Positions 35,281 through 44,031 of a DNA stretch of 64,000 nucleotides are shown here, piece after piece (positions within the stretch are counted from its first letter, which is position 1; each line of letters begins with the position of its first letter). Below the pieces are notes generated by a model. It was not told the DNA's origin. It saw only the letters and a program-made list of their open reading frames with translations, and did not search any database. The DNA is taken from positions 171,940-235,939 of the forward strand of contig NZ_VYVA01000005.1 in NCBI RefSeq assembly GCF_009193215.1, in the 5' to 3' direction. The DNA comes from Flavicella marina. GTDB lineage: Bacteria; Bacteroidota; Bacteroidia; Flavobacteriales; Flavobacteriaceae. The translations under genes and the position numbers were made by a program.

Positions 35281-37968
35281 ATGAGCATAAAACAAACAAA
35301 ATACATGAAGTTATCAGGTTTAGAGCCTTTAATTCTAAGTCCTGATATGAACTTTATAAATGTTGGAGAGCGTACGAATGTTGCAGGGTCTCGTAAATTT
35401 TTACGTCTGATTAAAGAAGAGCAATACGATGAGGCGTTGGCAATTGCAAGAGATCAAGTAGAAGGTGGAGCTCAGATTATCGACATCAATATGGATGATG
35501 GTATGATCGATGGAAAAGAGGCGATGGTACGCTTTTTAAATTTGATCATGGCCGAACCAGATATCTCTCGAGTACCTATCATGATTGATAGTTCGAAGTG
35601 GGATATTATTGAAGCTGGGTTGCGGGTAGTTCAAGGAAAATGTGTGGTGAATTCCATTTCACTGAAAGAAGGAGAAGAAGCTTTTAGAAAGCATGTTAAA
35701 TTGCTGAAGCGATATGGAGCGGCGGTAATTGTAATGGCTTTTGATGAAGTTGGACAGGCTGATAATTACGAGCGTCGTTGTGAAATAGCAAAACGCTCTT
35801 ATGATATTATGGTAGATGAGTTGGGATTCCCTTCAGAAGATATCATTTTTGACTTGAATATTTTTCCTGTAGCAACAGGTATGGAAGAGCATAGAAAAAA
35901 TGCCATTGACTTTATAGAAGCAACATATTGGGTTCGAACGAATTTGTTGAATGCAAGTGTGAGTGGTGGTGTTAGTAATGTTTCTTTTTCATTTCGAGGG
36001 AATAATGTGGTACGTGAAGCGATGCATTCGGTTTTCTTGTATTACGCGATTCAAAAAGGAATGAATATGGGAATTGTAAACCCTGCAATGTTGGAGGTTT
36101 ACGACGATATTCCAAAAGATTTATTAGAACACGTTGAAGATGTTATTTTAGATCGACGTGATGATGCAACCGAACGTTTGTTGGATTTTGCCGAATCTGT
36201 TAAAGGAAAAGGTAAGGTTCAAGTACAAAATTTAGAATGGAGAGAAGCTCCATTACAAGATAGAATTACCCATTCTTTGGTAAAAGGTTTAGATACCTTT
36301 ATTGTTGAAGATGTAGAAGAAGCACGATTGGCTGTAGCCAAACCATTGGAAGTTATCGAAGGACATTTGATGATTGGTATGAGTGTTGTTGGAGATTTGT
36401 TTGGCGAAGGAAAAATGTTTTTGCCTCAAGTAGTTAAATCTGCTCGTGTCATGAAAAAGGCCGTAGCGCATTTGATGCCGTTTATCGAAGCTGAAAAAGA
36501 TGAAAACTCTAGAGCGCAAGGAAAAGTATTGTTGGCTACTGTAAAAGGAGATGTTCATGATATTGGTAAAAATATTGTGGGTGTTGTTTTGGCATGTAAT
36601 AATTATGAAATTATTGATTTAGGGGTCATGGTACCGCCTGAAAAAATATTAGAAGAAGCTAAGACTCACAATGTAGATGTGATTGGTTTGAGTGGATTGA
36701 TTACACCATCGTTAGATGAAATGGTGCATGTTGCAAAAGAAATGAAGCGTTTGGATTTTAAAATTCCATTATTGATCGGAGGAGCGACAACATCTAGAGC
36801 GCATACAGCGGTAAAAATAGCACATGAGTACGACAATGGAGTTATTCATGTATTAGATGCTTCTCGTTCTGTGCCTGTTGTAAGTACTTTGATAAGTGAT
36901 GATACACGAGATGATTTCTTAAAAGATACTTATACTGAATACGATAAATTGCGTGATGGATTTTTAAATAGAGCACGTAAAAAAGTGTATTTACCTTTAG
37001 AAGAAGCTCGTGCAAATAAATTTAACATAGATTGGAAGGCTGAAGATGTATACCAACCTAAAAAATTGGGTGTTCATGTTATTGAAGATTTAGACTTGAA
37101 CGAATTGGTGCCTTATTTAGATTGGACTCCGTTCTTTCAGTCTTGGGAGTTACATGGGAAATTTCCTGCAATCTTAGAAGATGAGGTTGTTGGTGAACAG
37201 GCAACAGATTTGTACAAAGAAGCTACTGACATGCTACATAGAATTTTAGATGAAAAGTGGTTTACAGCGAAAGCGGTATATGGTTTGTTTCCTGCTAATA
37301 CAAAAGAAAATTCAGATGATATAGAAATCTATAAAGACAATTCTAGGTCTGAAGTACTTGAAACGGTATTGACATTAAGACAACAATCGAAAAAAGGAGC
37401 TGGAAAACCTAATATTGCTTTGGCCGATTTTGTTGCGCCGAAAGAAACAGGTTTAGAAGATTATATTGGAGGTTTCTGTGTGTCTACTGGATTTGGAGTT
37501 GAAGAGATTGCTGAAAAATACAAAGCAGATTTAGATGATTATAACAGCATCATGGTAAAGGCTTTAGGAGATCGATTCGCTGAAGCATTTGCAGAATATT
37601 TACATGATAAAGTTCGTAAAGAGTTTTGGGGATATGCATCAGATGAAAATTTATCGAATGAAGCTTTGATACGAGAAGAGTACCAAGGAATTCGTCCGGC
37701 ACCAGGATATCCTGCATGTCCAGATCATACTGAGAAAACTTCGTTGTGGAAATTATTACAAGTTGAAGAAAATATTGGGGTTAACCTAACAGATAGTTTG
37801 GCTATGTTTCCAACAGCATCTGTTTCAGGGTTGTATTTTGCACATCCGAAAGCAAGGTATTTTGGAGTGGGTAAAATCACCATGGAACAAGTACATGATT
37901 TTGCAGAAAGAAGAGGGTATACCAAACAAGTTATGGAACGCTGGTTGGCACCTAATTTGAACGATTGA
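35281..37968 (+). CDS. metH: Methionine synthase, folate-, cobalamin- and reactivation modules (split MetH, part 2)
   Basis: An 895-aa protein covering the rest of MetH: pterin-binding barrel (about 15-290, with [14 protein letters not shown] and INIDDG-type segments), cobalamin-binding cap and Rossmann domain (about 330-570) with the axial-histidine motif DVHDIGKN (D424-N431, ligand H426), and the C-terminal reactivation domain (about 590-895) with [12 protein letters not shown], which binds S-adenosylmethionine. It transfers the methyl group of 5-methyltetrahydrofolate, via cobalamin, to homocysteine bound by the partner protein. A terminator follows, then metF, which supplies the methyl-folate. 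Confidence 0.96.
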   Translation: MSIKQTKYMKLSGLEPLILSPDMNFINVGERTNVAGSRKFLRLIKEEQYDEALAIARDQVEGGAQIIDINMDDGMIDGKEAMVRFLNLIMAEPDISRVPIMIDSSKWDIIEAGLRVVQGKCVVNSISLKEGEEAFRKHVKLLKRYGAAVIVMAFDEVGQADNYERRCEIAKRSYDIMVDELGFPSEDIIFDLNIFPVATGMEEHRKNAIDFIEATYWVRTNLLNASVSGGVSNVSFSFRGNNVVREAMHSVFLYYAIQKGMNMGIVNPAMLEVYDDIPKDLLEHVEDVILDRRDDATERLLDFAESVKGKGKVQVQNLEWREAPLQDRITHSLVKGLDTFIVEDVEEARLAVAKPLEVIEGHLMIGMSVVGDLFGEGKMFLPQVVKSARVMKKAVAHLMPFIEAEKDENSRAQGKVLLATVKGDVHDIGKNIVGVVLACNNYEIIDLGVMVPPEKILEEAKTHNVDVIGLSGLITPSLDEMVHVAKEMKRLDFKIPLLIGGATTSRAHTAVKIAHEYDNGVIHVLDASRSVPVVSTLISDDTRDDFLKDTYTEYDKLRDGFLNRARKKVYLPLEEARANKFNIDWKAEDVYQPKKLGVHVIEDLDLNELVPYLDWTPFFQSWELHGKFPAILEDEVVGEQATDLYKEATDMLHRILDEKWFTAKAVYGLFPANTKENSDDIEIYKDNSRSEVLETVLTLRQQSKKGAGKPNIALADFVAPKETGLEDYIGGFCVSTGFGVEEIAEKYKADLDDYNSIMVKALGDRFAEAFAEYLHDKVRKEFWGYASDENLSNEALIREEYQGIRPAPGYPACPDHTEKTSLWKLLQVEENIGVNLTDSLAMFPTASVSGLYFAHPKARYFGVGKITMEQVHDFAERRGYTKQVMERWLAPNLND

Positions 37969-37998
37969 TATTGAGAATATTCATAGAAACAATAAAGG

Positions 37999-38034
37999 GC
38001 CTAGTGTATTTTTAAAATCATTAGGCTTTTTTTT
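37999..38034 (+). terminator. Terminator after the second metH gene
   Basis: Eight-bp stem GCCTAGTG / CATTAGGC (one G-T pair) with a 12-base loop, followed by eight T. Confidence 0.85.
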
Positions 38035-38063
38035 ATATAGAGGAATTATGTAATTTCGCATGC

Positions 38064-38170
38064 GCGTTAGGGATAGCAGCGACATCCTTTTTTATTTTGG
38101 AGGCTGAGCATATCGAAGTCTCAAGAAATAGTAAAGATACAGCGAATAGCCCGACCTGAAAAGGAACGCC
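38064..38170 (+). ncRNA. Structured intergenic RNA element before metF (flavo-1-like)
   Basis: About 107 bases bounded by GCGTT (38064-38068) and AACGC (38165-38169), which pair. Inside, GGAT (38071-38074) pairs with ATCC (38084-38087), and a longer arm contains GAGGCT...AGTCTC. It includes the stretches GATACAGCGAATAGCCCGAC and CCTGAAAAGG. I remember very similar elements in spacers of many flavobacterial genomes and think it corresponds to the class called flavo-1, of unknown function. Orientation is as I recall it; the identity needs a covariance search. Confidence 0.55.
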
Positions 38171-38186
38171 CAAATAAAACACAAAA

Positions 38187-39146
38187 ATGAAAGTAACAGA
38201 TCACATCAAAGAAGCAAACGGAAAATCATTGTTTTCTTTTGAAATTGTACCTCCTGTAAAAGGACAAAATATTCAGAAATTATACGATAATATTGATCCT
38301 TTAATGGAGTTCAAACCTAAGTTTATCGATGTTACAACATCTCGAGAGGAGTATGTGTATATTGAAAAAGGTAATGGCTTGTTAGAGCGAAAAATGACTC
38401 GTATGCGTCCGGGTACAGTGGGGATTTGTGCTTCGTTAATGCATAAGTATGATGTGGATACCGTACCACATGTTTTGTGTGGAGGTTTTACCAAAGAAGA
38501 AACGGAATATGTTTTGGTTGATTTGCAGTATTTAGGGATCGACAACTTGGTAGCTTTGCGTGGCGATTCTATGAAACACGAATCGCAGTTTGTACCATGT
38601 GAAGGTGGTAACAATTATGCCGTTGATTTGGTGAAGCAAATAAACCGAATGAATGAAGGGAAGTTTTTAAATGAAACTGTTGAAATGGATACCAAACCTG
38701 ATTTTTGTATTGGGGTAGCAGGGTATCCTGAAAAGCATTTTGAAGCGCCTAGTTTAGATTCTGATTTATTGCGTTTGAAAGAGAAGGTTGATGCGGGTGC
38801 TGATTATGTGGTGACACAGATGTTTTTCGATAATAAAAAATATTTCGAATTTGTTGAGGCTGCTAAAAATATTGGTATTACGGTGCCAATCATTCCGGGT
38901 ATCAAACCAATTGCAGTTGAACGTCATTTACAAATATTACCAAAAGTGTTTAGTTTAGATTTACCATTGGCTCTAGAAAAAGCTGTGCTAGATTGCAAAG
39001 GAGACAAGCAGGCGATTCGACAAGTAGGAATTGAATGGGCGATTGAACAAAGTAAAGAATTGATGGCTGCAGGCGCACCAACGGTTCATTATTATTCTAT
39101 GGGAAAATCTGATAATATTGTTAAGATAGCGAGAGAAGTATTTTAA
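38187..39146 (+). CDS. metF: Methylenetetrahydrofolate reductase
   Basis: FAD-dependent enzyme producing 5-methyltetrahydrofolate, the methyl donor used by the MetH pair just upstream; 319 aa, a single catalytic barrel. Recognisable are FEIVPPVKGQN near the start (catalytic Glu), DNLVALRGDS around the flavin site, VAGYPEKH, and DYVVTQMFFDN with a conserved Gln and Phe. The C-terminal helices follow FIDVT... and VPIIPGIKPI. It is separated from metH2 by a terminator and the structured RNA element, so it may be separately transcribed. A bidirectional terminator closes it. Confidence 0.96.
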   Translation: MKVTDHIKEANGKSLFSFEIVPPVKGQNIQKLYDNIDPLMEFKPKFIDVTTSREEYVYIEKGNGLLERKMTRMRPGTVGICASLMHKYDVDTVPHVLCGGFTKEETEYVLVDLQYLGIDNLVALRGDSMKHESQFVPCEGGNNYAVDLVKQINRMNEGKFLNETVEMDTKPDFCIGVAGYPEKHFEAPSLDSDLLRLKEKVDAGADYVVTQMFFDNKKYFEFVEAAKNIGITVPIIPGIKPIAVERHLQILPKVFSLDLPLALEKAVLDCKGDKQAIRQVGIEWAIEQSKELMAAGAPTVHYYSMGKSDNIVKIAREVF

Positions 39147-39148
39147 AA

Positions 39149-39184
39149 AAAAGAGCTTTAATAATTTATTAAAGCTCTTTTTTT
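39149..39184. terminator. Bidirectional terminator between metF and the 2OG oxygenase gene
   Basis: AAAAGAGCTTTAATAA paired with TTATTAAAGCTCTTTT, with A- and T-runs on both sides; the genes converge here. Confidence 0.9.
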
Positions 39185-40014
39185 TATTTGAAAATTTTTA
39201 GTAAGAATTTGCTTATTAAAGATTTTGATTTGGGTTTTGTAGGTGGAGCGGTGTATCTATTCTGAGTGAGTTTTGCTTGATTAACATCATCAATTTTTTT
39301 CCATAATTCATTTGAGCACGTAACTCCGATATATATTGCTTTTCTATATCCCTCTATCTCTGTTATTGGATTTACATCGTGAAATGCATAATTAGATTGA
39401 AGTGATGCTAAAAATAAGTCTTGTTTCGGAGTGTAACTTTTATCTTGCTTTAAAGAGTAGTTTTCGTGCATTTGATACATTCTATGCTCGCCTCCTTTAA
39501 TGTTTTTAGGAGTGTTTATGTATAATAAACAAGAAAAAAGCCTTCTTCTATTATCTGTGTGTATTCCTTTCCCTCCATTGTTTATACCATATGCTTTTCC
39601 TGCATAGCCAATATCTATTCTTGAAAATAATTTAGGCTCAGGAAATTCGATGAGAGCGCTTCCGTTTCTTGCTTCTAAACATGTTTCAGATATTTCTAGG
39701 TCTCGAGGATCTATTAATAATTCACCAATTTTAATATGTTCCTCTATTTGTTCATCGAAAGCATCTAGAATATTTTCAATGAATTTTTTTGAAATAAAAT
39801 ACTCATTTATGCTGGCATATGTTCGACTATCATTATTTAGTTTTTTAAAGTTGTCATCATTAGAATTTAAATCCCCATCCATTCTTATCGTGTTTCCAAA
39901 TAATTCGAGCTTAGGAAACTCTATTTCTAGTTGATCTCCAAATGAAGTAAACTCATTAATTACAACATGAGGGTATGGCGAGTTCACCACATCTGACTTT
40001 TTTAATTCTTTCAT
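39184..40014 (-). CDS. 2OG-Fe(II) oxygenase superfamily protein
   Basis: A 276-aa non-haem iron, 2-oxoglutarate-dependent oxygenase of the prolyl-hydroxylase-like group. The facial triad is H152-x-D154 (GIHTDNRRRLFSCLLYIN) and H212 (YAFHDVNP); R224 twelve residues later would bind 2-oxoglutarate. The fold pattern (SCLLYINT, GGEHRMY, RKAIYIG) agrees. The C-terminus is lysine-rich (KPKSKSLISKFLLKIFK) with a short amphipathic helix. The substrate is unknown: protein, small molecule or nucleic-acid hydroxylation are all possible. It stands alone, converging with metF; no partner gene is on the same strand. Confidence 0.82.
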   Translation of the reverse strand: MKELKKSDVVNSPYPHVVINEFTSFGDQLEIEFPKLELFGNTIRMDGDLNSNDDNFKKLNNDSRTYASINEYFISKKFIENILDAFDEQIEEHIKIGELLIDPRDLEISETCLEARNGSALIEFPEPKLFSRIDIGYAGKAYGINNGGKGIHTDNRRRLFSCLLYINTPKNIKGGEHRMYQMHENYSLKQDKSYTPKQDLFLASLQSNYAFHDVNPITEIEGYRKAIYIGVTCSNELWKKIDDVNQAKLTQNRYTAPPTKPKSKSLISKFLLKIFK

Positions 40015-40141
40015 AGTTTGATTTATTTGAAACGAAATTAATGAATTTGTTTTGCTGCAAAAAATTTTTTTTAATCATTAAGTTGAATACAGCTATAAAA
40101 AAAAGTGATTCAGGTAGAAAGTTTTAAGTAAAATATTTGAC

Positions 40142-40149
40142 TACATTTG
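40142..40149 (+). promoter_or_regulatory. Candidate minus-7 element for trxA
   Basis: TACATTTG is a perfect TAnnTTTG box, 44 bases before the trxA start; a TTTT stretch lies 16 bases upstream. It supports the start at 40194. Confidence 0.45.
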
Positions 40150-40193
40150 TAAGTGTAAAAAAAGTAAATAACAACATTAAAAAATATATAGTT

Positions 40194-40511
40194 ATGGCAT
40201 TAGAAATAACAGACGCAACTTTTGAAGAAGTAGTATTAAAAGCATCTCAACCGGTGTTGGTTGATTTTTGGGCAACTTGGTGTGGACCTTGTAGAATGGT
40301 TGGGCCAATCATTGAAGAAATAAGCAATGATTATGATGGAAAAGCTGTTGTTGGAAAAGTTGATGTAGATAACAATCAAGAATTTGCAGCAAAATACGGT
40401 GTAAGAAATATTCCTACAGTTTTATTGTTTAAAAATGGTGAAGTTGTTGATAAGCAAGTAGGTGTGGCTCCAAAAGCTACTTATGCTGCTAAAATCGATG
40501 CAGTTTTATAA
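40194..40511 (+). CDS. trxA: Thioredoxin
   Basis: Small cytoplasmic dithiol reductant, 105 aa, with the active-site WCGPC (C30 and C33), the preceding VLVDFWAT strand and the cis-proline segment NIPTVLLF. The start MALEITDATF at 40194 is chosen; a frame reaching 40137 adds 19 residues and begins upstream of the promoter box. It is monocistronic with its own terminator. It is the expected electron donor for the Tpx and Prx encoded at 22865 and 23485, although no thioredoxin reductase is in the window. Confidence 0.97.
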   Translation: MALEITDATFEEVVLKASQPVLVDFWATWCGPCRMVGPIIEEISNDYDGKAVVGKVDVDNNQEFAAKYGVRNIPTVLLFKNGEVVDKQVGVAPKATYAAKIDAVL

Positions 40512-40533
40512 AAATATTCTTTTTACAAAATAA

Positions 40534-40565
40534 AAAAGCAGTACATTTTTGTACTGCTTTTTTAT
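40534..40565 (+). terminator. Terminator after trxA
   Basis: Twelve-bp stem AAAAGCAGTACA / TGTACTGCTTTT with a 4-base loop, followed by T. Confidence 0.9.
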
Positions 40566-40675
40566 TTTGTAGTACTAAGTTCGTAGGATAAGAAGACTTA
40601 AAAGTCCTTTTTTTTAAGTAATTTTGTTAGACGCACTTTAGTGCTTAACAAGTATAGAATTTGAAGATATAGTGT

Positions 40676-41740
40676 ATGGATGAAAAGTTGATATCTAAGA
40701 AAAAGCCAAGCTTTCCGATCAACAATAAGTTGCTAGAATATTTAAAAACATACAATCGAAATGTTGTTATGCCTGTTGTTTATGAAGATTTACTTCGTTA
40801 TTCGGGTGCAATTGAGGTGTATGATAAAGCAGGTAAAGATACTTTATGGATTCGTGTATATTATCCAGAATTTGAGAGAGCAGAAATCGATTTGAACCTT
40901 AAAAAAGTATATGCCATTTTACATGCGGATGGTAGTAACGAATCGATTCCGTATTTAAATATTGACGAGGTTGATTACTGTACTTTTGGAAACTCTAAAC
41001 CTTTTCGTATAAAAGTTCGAAATATTTTAAATGATAACTACACGTACATGTACATTAAAAAGGCAGATGCTTCTCGTGTATATGGTTTAGAATTAGAGCA
41101 TTTATTATCTCCAGATAGAATTAATTTTTTGGTGTATAAAGATACGATTGTGGAAGGTCATATTCAAGGGATTCCTGGTGATGTTTTTATGAACGAAGGA
41201 TATAAAAATTTTTCGACAAGAGATCAAAAACAATTGTCAAAAGAATTTGTGAAGTTTAATGAGCGTTGTATTATTCGTTTGTTGGGCGATATGCGTTCTT
41301 ACAATTATGTGATTGTGCCAACCCACGATTTTGATCAAGTGCAATATAGAATCCGTGCGATTGATTTTGATCAGCAGTGTTATGAAGGACGATTGAAAGT
41401 ATACATGCCTCAGTTTCTAAAAGAAAATAATTTGTATGTAGACATGGTTCACGAAAATTTACGAGAGGAATCTATAAACCAGTATCGCATAGAAGAACGC
41501 TCTGCTATTTCCAAACGTATTATTCGTATTCATAGTAGGGTAATGTCTTTGTTAGAATGTATGTCTAATGATGTAATATCTAGTCCAGAAAAAGTAAAAC
41601 AATTAAAAACGGACCTTCAAGAATTCACAAAAGATATGAAGTTTAAAAAATGTGAAACTATGGGAGAAATATTAAAGGTTGGGTTTGATTTTGTAGTTCG
41701 TAATTATGAAAGTGAAAACAGCTATTTGATTTATAAATAA
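40676..41740 (+). CDS. Uncharacterised protein with kinase-fold-like motifs
   Basis: A 354-aa soluble protein that I do not recognise by family name. Residues 203-213 (LLGDMRSYNYV) and 228-232 (AIDFD) reproduce the spacing of the aminoglycoside-phosphotransferase/HipA-like catalytic core: G-D with an Asn five residues after the Asp (D205, N210), then 19 residues later an I-D-F-D metal-binding motif (D230). A YKDTIVEGHIQG segment around 154-166 could be part of the N-lobe. The N-terminal 130 residues are beta-rich; the C-terminal 80 are helical. It follows trxA after a terminator and has no operon partner on its strand. Kinase activity is inference; length and motif spacing are what can be seen. 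Confidence 0.6.
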   Translation: MDEKLISKKKPSFPINNKLLEYLKTYNRNVVMPVVYEDLLRYSGAIEVYDKAGKDTLWIRVYYPEFERAEIDLNLKKVYAILHADGSNESIPYLNIDEVDYCTFGNSKPFRIKVRNILNDNYTYMYIKKADASRVYGLELEHLLSPDRINFLVYKDTIVEGHIQGIPGDVFMNEGYKNFSTRDQKQLSKEFVKFNERCIIRLLGDMRSYNYVIVPTHDFDQVQYRIRAIDFDQQCYEGRLKVYMPQFLKENNLYVDMVHENLREESINQYRIEERSAISKRIIRIHSRVMSLLECMSNDVISSPEKVKQLKTDLQEFTKDMKFKKCETMGEILKVGFDFVVRNYESENSYLIYK

Positions 41741-41765
41741 GACTTTGTATTTTTTGAATGCCAAT

Positions 41766-41802
41766 AAAAAACGCCTTGAAGATAGATTTCAAGGCGTTTT
41801 TT
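41766..41802. terminator. Bidirectional terminator between two convergent genes
   Basis: AAAACGCCTTGAA paired with TTCAAGGCGTTTT, flanked by A- and T-runs. Confidence 0.9.
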
Positions 41803-41823
41803 GTTTTATATAATAACGAGTTG

Positions 41824-42345
41824 TTAATAGATATCAGTATCTAAATCGTCTAAGCTTTCGAATTCTCCAAAATTATCGTCAAATTCATCTCCAAGATCGT
41901 AAGGGTCGTTTGAGCTACCAGCGTTGTCTGAGGTGAATTCTTTTTCTGGAGATTTTTCTGGAACCTCACCAATCGATAAGATCAATTTAGGCAATTCGTC
42001 TTCTGTGGTTTCATTTGTTTCGATAAGTTCAACAAAGAAAGTCCACATTTCTAAAAAATCATATACATAAATTAACTTTTCTCCTTCGTCTTCTATGTTT
42101 TGCTCAATGGTAGTAGTCGCCATAGAAAGTGCACCTGGACTATCATCCATATTGATCAAAGGTATTTCTTCTCCTTGATTCCAGTCGTCATCGGTTCTGT
42201 AAAATGAAGCCATTTGTTGACCATTAAAACCAAAAACGTTCGAAATCGTTTGGTGTAATTCTTCAAGAGTGCTTTTAGAATCTATGGTAATAGTTCTAAT
42301 AACATCTTCCTTCACATCTAAAACAACTCTTATTTTACTAATCAT
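41824..42345 (-). CDS. Plasmid pRiA4b ORF-3/IS1096 passenger-like domain protein
   Basis: A 173-aa protein whose first ~125 residues match the pRiA4b ORF-3-like family, often misnamed after IS1096 passenger protein TnpR. Segments of note are LEELHQTISNVFGFNGQQMASFY, a helix-strand pattern typical of the family, and YVYDFLEMWTFFVEL (family YxYDFGDxWxHxI/V). The C-terminal 45 residues are very acidic and low in complexity (DLGDEFDDNFGEFESLDDLD). No transposase or inverted repeats are near, so this is a chromosomal, not mobile, gene; such homologues are conserved in flavobacteria. Function is unknown. Confidence 0.75.
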   Translation of the reverse strand: MISKIRVVLDVKEDVIRTITIDSKSTLEELHQTISNVFGFNGQQMASFYRTDDDWNQGEEIPLINMDDSPGALSMATTTIEQNIEDEGEKLIYVYDFLEMWTFFVELIETNETTEDELPKLILSIGEVPEKSPEKEFTSDNAGSSNDPYDLGDEFDDNFGEFESLDDLDTDIY

Positions 42346-42492
42346 ACCTAAATATATTTTAACCGATACAAAATTAGAGTTTCAAAATTTACAAATCAAA
42401 AAAAAGAGAAAGATTCTTTTTAGAAATATTCGATAAGATATGAAATAAGATTGCCTAGGAAGTTGTATTTTTAACACCCAAATTAAATAAAT

Positions 42493-42912
42493 ATGGATCG
42501 TACGAAAATGCTTGCTATCGCAAATAAAATCACGAAAAATACCTTAATGGAAACACTAGAGATAGAGTACATCGATGTAGGAGAAGATTTTTTAGTTGCT
42601 ACGATGCCAGTTACTTCTAAAGTACATCAGCCGATGGGATTGCTCCATGGTGGTGCAACTGTTGCATTAGCTGAAAGTGTAGGTAGTGCTGCATCACATT
42701 TGTTGATTGACAATGAATCGTATGAAGTAAGAGGTATAGAAATTACTTCCAACCATATAAAAAGTGTTTCAAAAGGGAAAGTTATCGCCACAGCAAGTGT
42801 TTTACACAAAGGAAAAACAACGCACCTTTGGAAAATAGAAGTACGAGACGAACAAGAAAATTTGGTTTCATTTTGCAAATTGACCAATATAGTTTTACCA
42901 AAGAAAAAATAA
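42493..42912 (+). CDS. menI: 1,4-dihydroxy-2-naphthoyl-CoA hydrolase (hotdog thioesterase)
   Basis: A 139-aa hotdog thioesterase. The core MGLLHGGATVALAESVGSAAS equals the E. coli MenI (YdiI) active-site helix; the catalytic Glu is in LAES and the conserved His-Gly-Gly binds the thioester. It hydrolyses DHNA-CoA in menaquinone synthesis, supported by its place immediately before menF and menD. The menF start codon lies nine bases after its stop. A phenylacetate-type PaaI role is the alternative, but no paa genes are in the window. Confidence 0.87.
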   Translation: MDRTKMLAIANKITKNTLMETLEIEYIDVGEDFLVATMPVTSKVHQPMGLLHGGATVALAESVGSAASHLLIDNESYEVRGIEITSNHIKSVSKGKVIATASVLHKGKTTHLWKIEVRDEQENLVSFCKLTNIVLPKKK

Positions 42913-42921
42913 GCGCAACAA

Positions 42922-43974
42922 TTGATTCTATATAACGACCTGTTAGAAAAGGTGGCAGTTGCATACCAAAACAAACTGCCATTTGTAGCTTATAAACGAG
43001 CAAATTCTAAAAAAATAAGAGCACTGTTTCAAGAAGACGACAGTTTGCATCAAACAAATAATTTTTCAGAAAATGGTTTTGTTTTTGCACCATTTGACTC
43101 TCAAAAACCAACTGTGTTTATTGCAGCTGATTCGATTTCAGAGGCTGAGGTTTCTGTACTTTTAGAAGCTGATAAAAAGGCGGATACAATTTTTACTGAA
43201 GAAACGGAAACAGCTTTGCAGCATGTTGATTTTGTGAAAAATACTAAAGAGTTCATTCATACAGAAAAAGTTTCGAAAATTGTAATTGCCAGAACGAAAG
43301 AAATTCAAAAGACAGACTTTTCTGCGTTAGAATCATTTAAAAAGCTGGTTGGAAAATATGTGAATGCGACTTGCTATATTTTGTACCACCCAAAAATAGG
43401 TTTATGGATGGGAGCAACGCCAGAAACGTTGTTAGAAATTGAAAAAGATCGTTTTTCGACCATGTCTTTGGCAGGTACGCAAAAATATCAAGGTTCTGAA
43501 AATGTTGCTTGGGGAGAGAAGGAGATAGAAGAGCAGCAATTGGTTACAGATTATGTTGTCTCTAACTTGGAGAAAGTTTCTCAAACATTAGAAAAATCAG
43601 ACACCTATACGGTGAAAGCAGGTGCTCTCTTGCATTTACGAACAGATATTTCAGGTGCTTTGAAGGATGGATTGGGAATTGAATCTCTTGTTTCGGTTTT
43701 GCATCCTACTCCCGCTGTTTGCGGATTTCCGGGTGATTTAGCCAAGGAATATATACTTGCCAACGAAGCATTCGATAGAACATTTTACACTGGTTTTCTT
43801 GGGGAGATAAATACAACAGGAACAACTTCTCTATATGTAAATTTACGTTGTTTACAGTATGTAAATAATAAGATAACCTTGTATGTTGGAGGTGGTATTA
43901 CTGCGAAAAGTGACCCAGAATTAGAGTGGCAAGAAACTGTTGCAAAGTGTAAAACAATGGAATCTATTTTGTAA
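42922..43974 (+). CDS. menF: Isochorismate synthase (TTG start)
   Basis: Chorismate-binding enzyme converting chorismate to isochorismate, first step of menaquinone synthesis; 350 aa. Diagnostic segments are KIVIARTKEI, GATPETLLEI, SLAGTQKY, HPTPAVCGFP and GFLGEINTTG, and the final GGGITAKSDPELEWQET with the metal-binding glutamates. The start is TTG at 42922; an in-frame stop (the menI stop) lies nine bases before and no ATG exists near. It is shorter than E. coli MenF (431 aa) because the N-terminal part is reduced, as in other Bacteroidota. Operon with menI and menD. Confidence 0.92.
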   Translation: MILYNDLLEKVAVAYQNKLPFVAYKRANSKKIRALFQEDDSLHQTNNFSENGFVFAPFDSQKPTVFIAADSISEAEVSVLLEADKKADTIFTEETETALQHVDFVKNTKEFIHTEKVSKIVIARTKEIQKTDFSALESFKKLVGKYVNATCYILYHPKIGLWMGATPETLLEIEKDRFSTMSLAGTQKYQGSENVAWGEKEIEEQQLVTDYVVSNLEKVSQTLEKSDTYTVKAGALLHLRTDISGALKDGLGIESLVSVLHPTPAVCGFPGDLAKEYILANEAFDRTFYTGFLGEINTTGTTSLYVNLRCLQYVNNKITLYVGGGITAKSDPELEWQETVAKCKTMESIL

Positions 43975-44031
43975 TTTTACAAGCTGAAATTTAAATGTAG
44001 ATAGACATTTTAAAGAACGATTCAGCTATAA

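Noticed and set aside
41824..42345. Insertion sequence suggested by the 'IS1096 passenger' family name
   Set aside because: No transposase, terminal inverted repeat or target duplication is present.
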